A program made the position numbers and the translations under genes. A stretch of DNA of 64,000 nt. Origin: [Phialemoniopsis] sp. UDSM-2020 (lineage: Eukaryota; Ascomycota; Sordariomycetes; Thyridiales; Thyridiaceae). Location: positions 434,001 to 498,000 of the forward strand of contig JAEILZ010000001.1 of the NCBI GenBank assembly GCA_018873225.1, read 5' to 3'. Positions 37,373-49,650 of the stretch are shown in pieces (the first letter of the stretch is position 1; the number at the start of each line of letters is the position of its first letter). The notes below the pieces were generated by a model. That model ran no database searches and had not been told where the DNA came from. It saw only the letters and a program-made list of their open reading frames with translations.

Positions 37373-39044
37373 TCACCTGCCGCTGACTCTGCTCAGCCTC
37401 TCCCGAGCGGCCTCGACTACACTCCGATCAAGCACGGGTGTCGTGCTGCCACCTCTATCGAGACCCGAGCCCTTTAATTGACTACTACCACCACCTGCCT
37501 CTTCCGTCGCAGACGGCGCCTCCCCATCCTGCACCGGCACAACATCCCACCGCCGCAGCGGCTCGCTCATCCCGACCCACAGATCCGTAGGGAGGTACTC
37601 ACCAATCTCCTCCTGGAAGACGTCGCGCTCCTTGCGGTCCGCCTCGACGAGCCTCTGCACGCCGTCGCGCGCCTTGCGCCAAATGCCCTCGATGCGGTCC
37701 TCGACGGCGCGCCGCCTCTCGGCCTCGAGGATCAGCGTGTCGTAGGCGTTGGCGTAGCCCTCGTAGAACCGGCCAAGCTCCTCCATCTCGTCGAGCCTCT
37801 CGGCGATGATGGCCTTTTCGTTGTCCCACCTGTCCACAAACTCGGCCTCGGCGGCGACGTAGCTCGGCAGGCGCGAGCCGACGTCGTCGAGCACGCGGAA
37901 CGCCGTAGTGGTCGCCGCGTAGGCGGCCCGGACCTGCGCCGCCTGGGCCGAGAGGGCGGAGAAGTCGGACTCCATGAGCTGCAGGGCCGTCTCGATGTCG
38001 GCGACGACCTCGTCGACCTCGGCGGCGTCGTTGGTCACGATGTGCATGACCTCGGCGCGCTCCTGGGCCGTCAGCGGCTCGAGTTCTGCTACGTCGGACT
38101 CCTGCTCGGCGATGACGCCGGATATGGAGACCAGGTCGGGCGCCGCGCCGTGCTCTTCCTCGGCGGCGGCCTTGCGTCGGGCCAGCGCTGCGCCGCCTTC
38201 GGTGATACGTACGGCGGTAACGCACATATCGAAGTGGCGCGTCAGCGAGGCCAGATGCTCGGCCATGGTGTGGGAATGTTCTGTGAGGGATGCAAGGAGG
38301 GAGGGGATGGGTCGGTACGAGGAGGAGGAAGAGGGAGACGGTGGGGAGGGCGCGGAGGACATGGTCTTGTTGAGAGTGCGGAGCTCGGTCTCGAAGCGTA
38401 AAAGGTCACCGTCGAAAGAACGCTGTGCAGCCTGTAGATGAAACAAATTACTGTTAGCAATCCCATCTCCTGCGAAAGATGGAAGTCTGACTACGAATAC
38501 TGACCTGCAATTCGCCAATGCTATCCTTCAGGGCATTCCGCATCTGATCAACACTATTCTCATCTACGAAATCCATCAGGTTCTTTGGTCCCTCTTCCCC
38601 CTCCGGCCGGAATGACGACTCGACAATTGTGGCACGCAACATCTCTATCGTCTTCTCCAGCCGGCCGTTGGCCGCGTCGAGCGCACGGATGACGCCCTTG
38701 AAGTCGCGCTTGCCGCTGTCGTAGGCTCGCAGCAGACCTTTGCGTATCCGGACGAGCACGCGCATCTGTGAGTCGACGCCGGACCGGAGGAAGGTCGTCT
38801 GCGCGCCGAGAACGGCTGACTCCTCGTGTAGGAGGCGGGCGTGGGTGGTCAGCTCGTTGGCGCGCAGGACGAGGTTCATCGAGGAGAGGGAGCGCTTGGC
38901 TTGGAGGAGGTGCTCGACGAGCGTCTCGACGGGGACGGAAGCAGTAGAGGTGATGGAGTCGGCATCTTCGGGGTTCTGGACGTGGGAGGAGCTGGGTCGG
39001 GAGAGTTGGGAGGATGAAGCAGCCTCGCTCGGCGAGGTCGCCAT
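37373..39044 (-). CDS. atg17: Autophagy scaffold protein Atg17
   Basis: Two exons on the minus strand, 39044-38505 and 38431-37373, split by a 73-bp intron (GTCAGT...CTACAG), give 532 residues. The N-terminal region LVEHLLQAKRSLSSMNLVLRANEL matches the start of the Atg17 family, and the protein is almost entirely helical and rich in heptads (for example the Glu/Ala-rich stretch with AQERAEVMHIVTNDAAEVDEVV). Atg17 forms an elongated S-shaped dimer that, with Atg29-Atg31 and Atg13-Atg1, nucleates the pre-autophagosomal structure. A Ser/Pro-rich insertion near residues 195-215 and a disordered tail are the divergent parts. GC-rich third positions produce a 307-codon antisense shadow. The promoter is shared with the divergent methyltransferase gene. 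Confidence 0.9.
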
Positions 39045-39642
39045 GGCTGGAGCCTGGCGGATTACCGTTCGGGAGAGATGCTTGGGGTGTTGCAGTTGGA
39101 ATACGGGTTGTTACTTTGACGTCTAGGTTGACTCAATCATCGTGGAGTCGGATGAATACCATCCGGAAGGAGGCTGAGTCCCTGCTGCAAAGAGATGGGA
39201 TGGAAGCACAGAGTTTCAATCTATGGTGTCAGTGATGTCAGGTTAAGCTAGGGTCTGAGAAGGCGTCTGGTTGATCACAAGGGTTGATAGGCGCGTTATC
39301 AGGCTTTATCAGCGTTATCAGACGCCTAGTGACGCGCCCTGAAGTGATGGATTTATGGGGGGCCTTGAGGCAGAATCCAGCAGAGCTCCACTGTTACAGG
39401 GGGCGCATTGATCAATGAGGAGGACGTCGACCCCACTAAAAGTTTCGATCTTCATCGACTTCCACTCACCGCCCTAGCAAGGGTCCGACGACCCGTCTTC
39501 TGGCTGTTTGCATCGTGCTCTCAACCTGGAACGATCCCCTCTCTGTGAGGAGCAGTAAAGCTCGTTGTTCTGTTGTCTCATAGAGGTGCTGTATCATATC
39601 GCGAACGCACTCAGCCGAAGCTGGGCGCAAACTTTCCAGAGC
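39045..39642. promoter_or_regulatory. Shared divergent promoter of atg17 and the NTM1-like gene
   Basis: About 600 bp between two divergent housekeeping genes. Near 39290-39335 TTATCAG occurs three times (GATAA-type elements on the other strand), which could be sites for GATA nitrogen regulators. That would fit autophagy control but is only an inference. Confidence 0.4.
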
Positions 39643-40440
39643 ATGGAAGAAGAGCTCGCCCCGGACGCGCTCATCAACAAGGATGACGGGCGCAAGTACT
39701 GGGATGGAGTGGATGCAGACGACAACGGCATGCTTGGCGGCCTTCTCAAGGGCGGCTTCTCCAACCTCTCTCGCTTAGATCTGCAGGGCTCACGCGCCTT
39801 TCTCTCCAAACTCGGCATCGGTACCAAGGACGATCTACGCGTGGTCGATGCGGCCCTCGAAGGTGGTGCAGGGTGCGTGTTTTTGAATCCTCCAAACTCA
39901 CGCCTCACCTCGCTAATGCTGTGGGATGTAGTGTCGGTAGGGTGACCAAGGGTCTTATGGTCAATGTGGCCAAGCAAGTCGACATCATCGAGCCCACTGT
40001 CAAGTTTACAGACGCTTTGGCAACCAGGGAACGTGTGCGGAACGTCTTCAACATGGGCCTGGAAGAGTGGCAGCCCAGTGATGGAATCCGCTACGACTTG
40101 ATCTGGGTGCAATGGTGCGTCGGACATCTCACCGATGACCAGCTGATCGAGTTCTTGAGGAGGTGCCAGTCTGTTCTCAACGCTGAGGGTTTCATCGTGC
40201 TCAAGGAAAACCTGAGCACAAGTGGGATGGACCTCTTTGACGATGAGGACAGCAGTGTCACGAGGTGAGTCTCAGCCGTTCCGCGTTTGTCTACAGCTTC
40301 TGATTCATCTTGATAGGGAGGAGAACAAGTTCCAAGACCTATTTGAGCGGGCTGGTTTGGGGATATCCAAGACTGAGTTGCAAAAGTTCTTCCCCTCGGT
40401 CTTGTTTCCGGTGCGCATGTGGGCATTGATCCCGAAATAA
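39643..40440 (+). CDS. Alpha-N-methyltransferase, NTM1 family
   Basis: Three exons, 39643-39872, 39932-40264 and 40317-40440, give 228 residues. The first intron (59 bp, GTGCGT...GTAG) falls inside SAM motif I and its removal yields VVDAALEGGAGVGRVTKGL, the glycine-rich loop of class I methyltransferases. The N-terminal DGRKYWDGVDADDNGMLGG is the family's characteristic segment, and DLIWVQWCVGHLTDDQL plus GFIVLKEN complete the fold. NTM1/Tae1 enzymes methylate the alpha-amino group of proteins beginning (Met-)X-Pro-Lys, such as ribosomal proteins. The start at 39643 is preferred; the frame is open further upstream but without family similarity. Confidence 0.88.
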
Positions 40441-41493
40441 TATATATCGTTGGCTTCAAAACAAGTCCATTCGTGGTTATGCTCCGAGGTTGAACATTGT
40501 GCAGAAAGTCAATACGATGCTCGTCTTTCCGAATCTTGGACAAGGAACCAAAAGGCGTCTGCTAGGCCATGCTCGAATGAATCGAGATATCCGGGAGCCA
40601 TGTAGACGTCTTTTAATTACATGACACAAGCCGAAAAAGAACGGAGTGACTCTCTGAAAAGACGTCTACTTACTTCAATTACAGTTTCGAAACCAAGCCG
40701 CTCCTCCTGATGACGACTAAGGAATTTTGGGCTGTTGTCGGGCGCAATGACTCGCAACGAACTCTGGTAGCCTGTGCGACGAGGGTGTGTGATATAGTCT
40801 GGACACAGCAAAAAAGTCCATTTCCAGCGTAAATATGCCTCGATTTTATGCGCTAGCTAACGAGCTGGAGGAGTCTTTGGGTTTGATCAATTTCGATGGA
40901 TCCAGTCACTGGTAGGGTAGGGGTGCACGGCACCGAGCGAACATTTCCAGTGGCATCGTAAACTACTCAAGTACTTAGGATTGGCGAGGGGAGGGGAATA
41001 CCAGACTCTTAGTAGAATAGTAGAATTGTAGGGCTACCTAATACTAGGTACCTTAGGTACTTTAGTAGCTAGATAGCCCCTCCAGGGCGCGTGAGGTACA
41101 TGTACGTACGAGCCCAGGCGCCGTGCCGCGTGTGTCCCGGCCGGGCCTAGACCTCTCGATCCCGCACCAGAACCCCACCATTTCTGGTGGCGATCCATCC
41201 TTGGCCCCACGCCTACAAGTCCAACACCTTTTCCCATCCAAAGATTCCCATGCCTGGGCAAATCAGCCGTTTTCAATTTGCACCCTTCATGTTCCAAACC
41301 GTGCCTGCGAATGGTTTGTCCCGCATCTTTGTTGCCCCGAACCCGCTGGCCCCTCTACCAATCAATCACTACATTTGATGTATCTTCAAGTTTCAACAAA
41401 CCGATGTCTCTCTCCCATATCACCACTTGACCAAACGCACGCACGCACGCACGCCCGCCCCGCGACCAGGTGTAGTGTGGCCCTGTAGCGACG
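40441..41493. other. Promoter region of the histidine kinase gene
   Basis: About 1 kb. It contains a short AT-rich stretch with repeated TAGGTAC/TTAGGTAC words (about 41035-41070) and a CGCA microsatellite (about 41438-41455) shortly before the start codon. No gene seen. Confidence 0.45.
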
Positions 41494-44400
41494 ATGCCGG
41501 GAAGGTCGGTCACTGAGGCGGCTCGCGAGCTGGAAACACTCAGGTTTGTGCCCTGTGCTTCTTTCCTCCCGCCGACGGCTTCCACGACTAATAAAGCCCA
41601 TCTGCCCGTACCAGTTACGACTCGATTCTACTCAGCAGCACGAAATGCAACGATGTCGCCAATCTCCTGTTGTCGTCTAGCTTGCGCCCCTCGACCGACC
41701 CCTCTCTCACGGGCCTAGCCCAAGTAGCAGTCTTGCGCCTCAATGCGTCACGCGCCCTAATCTCGCTGTTCGATCGTCAGCACCAGCATGTCATCGCAGA
41801 GTCTACAGCCGGGCTGCGTATCTGCGACGCTCCTCCCTCGGAAAGGCTTTGGCTCTGCGGTACCGCGATCCCTCGATCGTCTGGTCTCTGCGAGAAGGTT
41901 CTTTTGCCTCCGGATCCCAACTCGCCTTTGCGCGTGGACAAGCCAGCCGCGCTGCCCGTCACTGTTGTCAATGATCTTCTCGCACACGATGATTTTAGAG
42001 AGAAATGGTACTGCCAGGCCTGGCCGAATAACCGCTTCTATGCAGGTGTCCCCATTCGCTCGCGTCGCGGCATCAACATCGGCGTGCTCTGTGTCTTTGA
42101 CACCAAGCCGAGGGACGGCCTGAGCGATCAGTCCATCGAGGTCTTACAGGATCTCTCCGGGGCTATCCTGGGTCACCTCGAACTTAGACGTTTCGGTGAC
42201 GAGCGCCGTCCAGGACATCGTATGCTACGGGGCTTGGGCAGCTTTGTTGAAGGCCGGTCCACCATGTCCGACTGGGATGATCAAACCCGGACAACTTCTC
42301 CGGCCAACAATGAAGCCATCTACGAAGGCTCCTTGAACAGAGCCCAGCAAGACATACAAAGGGAAAGAGACGAACAATCCGCTGTCAACTTCGCCGGCTT
42401 GACAGAGCCACTAGCACGTCCACCAGCTTCAATCATCGGCAAATCGACGCCTGGATCACTGACCGGATCCCAGACCGCCCCAAATGACAGCAAGGCTGAT
42501 TTACTTGGAGTTACTGGCGCAGACACTATGTCATTGCCGCAATCTGAAGACCGTGAAGGACAGCTACACCAGATCTTCTCGAGGGCTGCCAACGTCTTGA
42601 GAGAATCCGTCGAGGTTGAGGGCGTACTGTTCCTAGATGCAAGTGCTGCACGTTCCACCAGCTTGGCCAACACAGGGGGTTCCCGGCATGGTCGGTTCGG
42701 ACAGCATCGTTCTCTGTCGTCGTCTTCAACATCGTCGTCATCCTCCAGTCCTGAGCGGCCTTCTCCGTCTTTCCTCCCAAAGCAGACGCGGGCGCCAGAG
42801 GCTGCATGCAAGATCCTCGGGTTTTCTACCTCTGGGTCCTCAAGTATAGACGACGACAATCCCCACCAGGGTCACAAGGTCATCCCTCCAAGTTTTCTAC
42901 AAAGATTGCTTCGCCGGTACCCAAGAGGCAAGATTTTCAACTTTGACGGGCAGGGCACGCTCATCCCGAGCGATGCGTCCTCGGATGAGGAAGGCGCGGC
43001 GACGACTGACGTCCGGACTTCGCAGGATAGGACTTCAGAATCACAGCAGCAATCCCGGAAAGGGAACAAGACCAACCATTACAGAAAGAATGAGCCAACG
43101 GCCATCGCCAGCCTCTTCCCGGGGGTCCGGAGCGTGTGCTTTGTGCCACTTTGGGACTTTCACCGCCAGCGCTGGTCCGCGGGTGGCTTCGTTTACACAA
43201 TGGCACCTACTCGCGTCTTCACCATACAGGGCGAGCTCAGCTACCTCTCAGCATTTGCTGCCGTCATCATGAGCGATGTTGCGTTGGTAGAGAGCTCCCT
43301 CGCTGCCACGGCAGCATCGTCCTTGCTCGGCTCGCTGTCCCACGAGCTTCGGTCTCCACTGCATGGAATCGTGCTGTGCGCCGAACTCCTCCACGATACG
43401 TCCCTCGACGTTTTCCAGGGCGATATGCTACGCTCCCTCGAGACTTGTGGTCGCACTTTACTGGACACAATCAACCACCTGCTCGATTGGACCAAGATTA
43501 ACAATTTCATCAAACTCCCTGCGGCGAGCCATAACCAAAACTGGAGACGCGGTGGTCGAAAAAACTCCATGGCAGCAGGGATGATGCACCTCTCGTCTCA
43601 CCTTGAGCTGGACACTCTGATTGAAGAGGTCGTTGAGTGCGTCCATGCCGGCCATACATATCAGCAACTCCCTACCTCAGGTACTTTTCACCAGGTGATG
43701 CAGGAACGGGGCATTGGTCATCCTCATGCTCGCTTTGACGCTATGGACGATGTACCAGGGGACTCAAAGACTGGTCCGCAGCCTTTAACTGACCCTGCTA
43801 TCATCATGTTAGACGTCGACCCCTCCGCAAAATGGGTTTTCGAAGTTCAGGCGGGCGCTCTGCGTAGAATCATCATGAACATCTGCAGCAACTCCTTACG
43901 ATATACCGACCATGGGTTTATCAAAATTGTTGCTTATCAGGAAACCCATGACTTGCCTGGATCTCACGATCGAATCGTTCACATCGATTTTATAGATACC
44001 GGCATTGGCATCGGGCCAGACTACCTCAGCCAGATGTTATTCACCCCGTTCAGCAAGGAACATGCCCATTCCGCCGGTGCTGGCCTGGGGCTCAGCCTCG
44101 TGCGAAAATTCGTCAAAGCGTTGGGTGGTTCTATCAAGGTTCAAAGCAAGCCGAACCGGGGGACCAAGGTTTCTGTCACTCTTCCACTACGAGCACCCAC
44201 CGTCACTCCTGACTCGTTGACCGGCCGGGAAGAGTTCGATGCCCAAGTGGCTGAATTGTCATGTCTCCGCGTGTCATTGAAGGGCTTTCCAGCCACGAAG
44301 AGGGTCATACTCGGCAGCGGTACAACTACGGAGGAATTCGACGAACAAACTTTACTGTCGAAAATTTGCCAGGATTGGTTACAGATGGACGTTGTTGGCT

Positions 44401-45324
44401 CGGGCGGGGATGGAGAATTCATACCGGACCTGATCCTATGTGATGAATCCGCAATCTCATCACTGGCGAACCGGACGGAATTATCATCACCGGTCATTGT
44501 TATATGCCGCAACCCTGCCGCAGCACGTGAGATGGAGAGAACCCACAGGTCACATCATAAGTTGGGTTGGGGTTTGTTCAGCTTCATCTCTCGTCCGTAA
44601 GTTGCTTCTTTCTGTTCTTATTCGTAGTGCTTGCTACATGTACTGACATTCTTGATGATTCAGTGTGGGATCCAGGAAATTAGCTAGAGCCTTCGTCCTG
44701 TGTTTTCGGAGGTGGACCAGGTTACAGGCGCAGGCTACCGACCGCTTGAGCATAGCGACCTCTATTGACGAGGGCCGCTCACCCCTCGATGCACATTCGG
44801 AACAGGCTTCTAGGTCGTTAGGCAAGACGGAAGGTACGAATTTTGACGTCGCCCACCGGCCTGCTCCACCCGTCCAGTCCGCCGGGCACGGTGTCCCGGG
44901 GCCAGTGCCGCTGACAAGGTCGGGGGTTTCTCACGGTTCCGACGCGAGCCGATTCCTCCTCGTGGAAGACAACGCGATCAATATGAAAATTCTTCAAACG
45001 TATATGCGGAGGCTCGGCCAAGCCTATGACAGCGCTGCTGACGGGCGGCAAGCCGTCGATATGTGCAGGTACCGCAACGGGCAGTACAAATGCATTCTCA
45101 TGGACATTTCGATGCCGGTGATGGACGGATTCGAGGCGACGCGGCTGATCCGTGGTCTCGAGCGGGACGGACGGCTGCCGCGCACGGACATCATTGCCAT
45201 CACGGGCCTGGCGTCCAGGGAAGCCCAGGAAGAGGCCTTTGCAACGGGGCTCGATCTCTTCCTCTCCAAGCCTGTGCAGTTAAAGGAGTTGAGTCAGATT
45301 TTGAAGGACCGTGGGCTTGTTTGA
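41494..45324 (+). CDS. Hybrid histidine kinase (GAF-HisKA-HATPase-REC)
   Basis: Three exons, 41494-41543, 41615-44596 and 44664-45324, give about 1230 residues. A GAF-like domain lies near residues 30-200 (AVLRLNASRALISLFD, FYAGVPIRSRRGINIGVLCVFD). Long Ser-rich linkers follow, then the H-box SLSHELRSPLHG (about residue 592), N-box IMNICSNSLRYTD, G1 box DTGIGIG and G2 box GAGLGLSLVRKF. The receiver domain is at about 1105-1228, with VEDNAIN, the phospho-acceptor Asp in ILMDISMPVMDG and the conserved Lys in LFLSKP. All key residues are present, so it should pass phosphate His to Asp and on to an HPt protein. There is no PAS, phytochrome chromophore region or membrane segment, so it is probably a cytosolic sensor. 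The class among fungal HHKs and the signal are not certain. Confidence 0.9.
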
Positions 45325-45962
45325 ACAGTTGTTATAATACACGGGTGCGACGACACAGGGAGATATTAGACTCTAAACCGTAAACCCATTGAGTTTGCAA
45401 AGCGTCCGGCTGTTGCAATCATTCGCCAGTCGGGATTCCGTTCGCTTCGCCTGTCGGGGTTCCGTTCGAAACAACTTAAAACGCCGAAACATTTGAATGT
45501 AGCTACAAGTAAAAAGATATACATGTATTGAAGCATGCTCTCTTGCGCACAGTCTATCTCATGCTTCTAGTGAGACCCAAGAACGTTGAACACTGTCCAA
45601 TATCTGGCATTCCAGATCTGGATCGTGTAGCACCGGCCAATGTATTGAAAATGGGCATGATCGCTGCGGCTCTGCCAACTTTCATGTAAGGAGCCCCAGT
45701 AAAACGGCATTAAGGCGTAAATTCCGGGATTTATGGGGTTCACTGGTGCCAACTTTTGACCACCCGTCCAACGCCGAAATTGCCTCTCCTACCCAGGGAG
45801 CTTATCTCCGATAGTTTGAACGTCATTCAGAGTTTCCCCAAAGGGGATCATATGCTAGACGGTGTTTGAATAAGAATGGAAGCAGAGCCTCGCTCTTATG
45901 ATCTATGTCTGACCTAGTCTAGCAGCAGCATCACCGGCCGTGAATGAAGCCTGTTTCTTATC
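45325..45962. other. Intergenic region between histidine kinase and first MFS gene
   Basis: About 640 bp. It holds the tandem repeat at 45421-45468 and the presumed promoter of the MFS gene. I find no CCGCCGG motif here, unlike the promoters further right. Confidence 0.5.
45421..45468 (+). repeat. 24-bp tandem repeat, two copies
   Basis: Two adjacent copies of (A/C)TTCGCC(A/T)GTCGGG(A/G)TTCCGTTCG at 45421-45444 and 45445-45468, differing at three positions. It lies about 100 bp after the histidine kinase stop. Confidence 0.9.
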
Positions 45963-47687
45963 ATGGCGTCCGAACCCAGCACAGCCTCCGAGGCACTGAG
46001 CGCCGATGAGAAGCCATCTCCAATAAGAACTAATCTCGCTGCTGACGTGGTAGCTCCCGCTGGTGTCTCAGAGAAGGCTGAGACCGACGAGGAGATGGGA
46101 GTATCGACACTATCGGAAAGCGGCCCGGCTGTCAACAATGCCTTGAAATGGGATGGCTCGGACGACCCTGACAACCCGATGAACTGGTCGCCAAGAACAC
46201 AGCAAAGCCAAGTCATTGTCATTGCCGCCCTGCTCCTCCTGGTGTAAGTTCCGGCCCTGATTTCTTAGCTCGCGTCGAAGGACGACCGTCTGACAGCTGA
46301 TGACCCAGGAACTTGTCCGCGACCATGTACGCCCCCGGCACGTCCTTTGTCATGCACGATTTCCACTTCACCAGCGAGATCGTCGCCTCGCTCACCGTGT
46401 CCCTCTTTGTGCTCGGTTTCGCAGTCGGCCCTCTCATCTGGGCGCCGCTCTCGGAACTCTACGGGCGTCTACCCATCTACGGCATATCTACCGTGCTCTT
46501 CCTCGCGTTCATCCTCGGCAGCGCCTTTGCGACAAGCCTTGGGCAGTTCATGGCCTTTCGTTTCCTCAGTGGGTCTGCCGGCGCTGCCGGCTTGGCTATG
46601 TGTGGCGGTACGCTGGCGGATGTCATCCCCGTGAGCCAAAGGGGCAGATGGATGTCCCTCTTTGTCATGGGGCCGATCTTGGGGCCGACGATTGGCCCTA
46701 TAATGGGTGGCTTTATCGCGGAGCGAGCTAATTGGAGGTGGGTGTTCCGCGTCATAGCTATTGCAGTAAGTTTACACTTTCTTCTTTTGCGAAACGACTG
46801 CTGATTACTTCTCCATAGATCGGGTTTGTCCTGATCGCGGGTGCTTTCTTCCTTCGCGAAACCTACGCTCCTGTAATTCTTCGCCGCAGAGAAGCCCGCC
46901 GCCGGCATGAGAGAGGAGAGTCCAAGGCTGTGGCAGCCCCGAGCGTCAAGGGCGAGCTTGGCAGGAGCATCATCCGCCCTCTGAAGCTGCTCTTCCTCTC
47001 GCCCATCGTCTTCGCCATCTCGCTTTACACTACATACTGCTTCGGCCTGCTGTTCCTCCTCTTCACGACATTCTCTACCGTCTTCATGGGGCAGTACAAG
47101 TGGTCCGTCGAGATTTCGGGGCTGTCCTACATTGGGATGGGCCTGGGAATGTTCAGCGGACTTGTTGTACAGGCGATCGTGGGCGACAAGGTGATGAGGT
47201 GGCTCGAGGCGAGGAACGGCCGGACCAAGCCGGAGGATCGCCTGCCTCTGATGGCGCTCCTGGCCCCGGCTATCCCCATCGGCATGTTCTGGTACGGGTG
47301 GTCAGCGGACAAGCAGACGCACTGGATCGTGCCGATCATTGGTACATTCCCTATTGGCATCGGCTTCGTCTTTACCCTGGTAGGTGACCCCTGGCTATCA
47401 CATCCATTGGCTCGCAACTAATGTCATCTTCTCAGATGCCGGCATTGACCTATCTCGTCGACTGCTTTGGTGCCGAGGCCGCCGCTTCCGCCATAGCTGC
47501 CAACACTCTCTTGCGCTCGTTGGGTGGTGCTTTCTTGCCTCTTGCCGGACCTCCTTTATACAAATCTCTCGGTCTTGGTTGGGGCAATAGTCTGCTCGGG
47601 TTCCTAGCGTTGGCAATGCTGCCTATCCCATGGCTTTTCTTCTTTTATGGAGAAAAGATTAGGCTCAGCCGCAAGATTCGCTTGTGA
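45963..47687 (+). CDS. MFS transporter, DHA1-type
   Basis: Four exons, 45963-46243, 46309-46765, 46819-47379 and 47436-47687, give 516 residues with about 12 membrane segments. The family is shown by the pre-TM1 motif DDPDNPMNWSPR, by APLSELYGRLP (motif A after TM2), by FLSGSAGAAGLAMCGGTLADV and by GPILGPTIGPIMGGF (motif C-like, antiporter type). It ends convergently about 170 bp from hmgA. Such carriers export toxic compounds or move organic acids. Here it may import or export aromatic acids, but the CCGCCGG operator of the cluster is absent from its promoter, so membership in the regulon is uncertain. Confidence 0.87.
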
Positions 47688-47857
47688 TAACTCGCTGGCA
47701 ATATTTCGTTGTTTTGTGGCATGGCAATTGAAAACTTGGAAACAATATTGTAGTTTCTGAGACGAACGGAGCCAGAGACAAGAAGCTCCACTGATGGAAG
47801 GAAGCGTTTGAATAGCTAGGCCTCATGGACGAAGACAAAGTAGCTGATGAATACGCA

Positions 47858-49244
47858 TCATGGAGGACTGAACATATCCTTCAACCCGCCCCAACTCTCT
47901 TCACTATACTGTGATTGAGACTTGCGACATGTCTTGAGAGCCCAGTCTGACACGCCTACCATGTAGCAACTCTCAAACATGAAAGCCATGCTGCCAGTCC
48001 CAGCCTTAACAGGGACTAACTTCTCGTTACTAGCCTTCTCGAACGCTCCCGCATCTGGACCGTGACTACTCATGCAATTGTGAAGACTTGCCCCGGCGGC
48101 CTGAAAGCCACCCTTCCCACCCTCCTTGGCGATGTAGGACCCGGATATCAGACCCATGAACTCGCTCATGCAGTTTCGGTGATAGGATGGAGGTCGGAAT
48201 GTATCCTCTGCGACCAGCCACCGGGGCGGGAAGATAACAAAATCCGCTATCGCCGTCCCGGGGTGCGCGTTGGTAGTCGCTGTCAGGACCATGTTCAGAG
48301 AAGGGTCCGGGTGGTCATAGGAGATGGTCCCAATCGTGTTGAATCGGCCTAGGTCGTACTTGTACGGGTAGTATCTCCCTTCCCACGCGACGACATCAAA
48401 CGGAGTATGTGTCTGCTTCGCGCAAAACAGCTGGCCGCAGAATTTTGAATACACCTTCCATTCCGACTTGGAGTCATGTTCGTATGTTGCCACTGGAATT
48501 TGGAAGTCCCGCGCATTGGCAAGGCAGTTGGAGCCTATGGGCCCAAGTTCCGGCAATTGGAAGTGTGTGTTGAACACCTCTAGAATGTAACCACGGATGG
48601 GCTGACCGTCGACAAGATCTACACGGTACCGAATCCCGCGCGGAATGACGCAGATCTCGTTGGGCCTCACGAGAAGCTTTCCCATCTCGGTCTGAATATC
48701 CAGCGCGCCGATTTGCGGGACAATCAGCATGTCACCATCGGCGTCATACATGGCCGTCTTGTCGCTCATGGATTTGGTCGCGCCGTAGATGTAATACGCA
48801 ACTCCGTTCTTCAGCGCTGGCTCACCGGCGCCCGCAACCATGTGCATGCCATCGATCCAGTCGACACCTTCATTGATATCGAAGGGGTCCCAGCGAAGCT
48901 GATTTGGGACGTAGTTGAACTTGGTCTGGAACCTGTTGTCCGAAGGGACGGGCTCACATGCTGCATGAGCTGCGGACGGAATGATGCGGTATACCCAGGT
49001 CTGCTGGTTCTCACAGCGTGGTGCAGTAAAGGCGGTCCCCGATATTTTCTCTGCGTAGAGACTGTAGGGACATTTCTGTGGCGAGTTTTGACCGATGGGT
49101 AGAGCACCCTTGATTGCCTCGGTTCTATCTCGGTGTCAGCACGGCTGGCGCGAACAAGACCCTCATGCTGACTTACTCTAGGTTTGCCGCGAAGCCCGTC
49201 TGGTATTCATATCTTTCAGGTATGTCGAACTGTGTGACTGGCAT
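47858..49244 (-). CDS. hmgA: Homogentisate 1,2-dioxygenase
   Basis: Two exons on the minus strand, 49244-49177 and 49124-47858, with a 52-bp intron, give 444 residues, the usual size. The N-terminus [15 protein letters not shown]...[39 protein letters not shown] and [18 protein letters not shown] are all diagnostic. The Fe(II) ligands are in [14 protein letters not shown] (His and Glu) and [14 protein letters not shown] (His). The enzyme opens the ring of homogentisate to maleylacetoacetate, the central step of phenylalanine, tyrosine and phenylacetate catabolism. Loss of this enzyme leads to pyomelanin in fungi. It shares a 406-bp divergent promoter with fahA that carries two CCGCCGG motifs. 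Confidence 0.96.
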
Positions 49245-49650
49245 GATGCAATGATTAGGGACGCACCCTGTGGTCACGGTACGTGATGCGATATCAAGAC
49301 TTCTGTTCTGGGCAAGGATTCTTCTGGAGAGGTTCCGTAATGACAGCTGCGTTGAGAGTCCCCCTCTTTACGTCAGCGCATAGATATAGAAAGTAAGGTT
49401 CAACCCACTCTCTCATCCTAGTGTCGTCTCCGAGCTTGCGCACGCATGATGTCAAGTCAAGTCCGGAAGAGCCGCATCCGCCGGGAAGCATCCCTCCCGC
49501 CGGATCTAATGATACTCACGGGCATCGAAATCGAGCTGCACGGATCAATTAAAGATAGAAATTGTCATCCATTAAGAACATTGAATGAATGAGTTTTGTT
49601 GACCTTTTGTGTTGCGAACCAATAGCTTCATTCGTACGTGGTTATTGGAG
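49245..49650. promoter_or_regulatory. Divergent hmgA-fahA promoter
   Basis: The 406 bp between the two start codons must drive both genes. It contains the motif pair at 49477-49504. A short minus frame (49294-49491) overlaps it and has no coding character. Confidence 0.7.
49477..49504 (+). promoter_or_regulatory. Two CCGCCGG sites, hmgA-fahA promoter
   Basis: CCGCCGG at 49478-49484 and 49497-49503, start-to-start distance 19 bp, within TCCGCCGGGA and TCCCGCCGGA. They lie 147-174 bp before the fahA start and 233-260 bp before the hmgA start. CGG half-sites are typical of Zn2Cys6 proteins; assignment to the cluster regulator is inferred. Confidence 0.6.

Noticed and set aside
37478..38401. 307-codon plus-strand frame opposite atg17
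   Set aside because: It is a shadow of GC-rich third positions in the Atg17 coding exon; the minus strand holds the recognisable protein.
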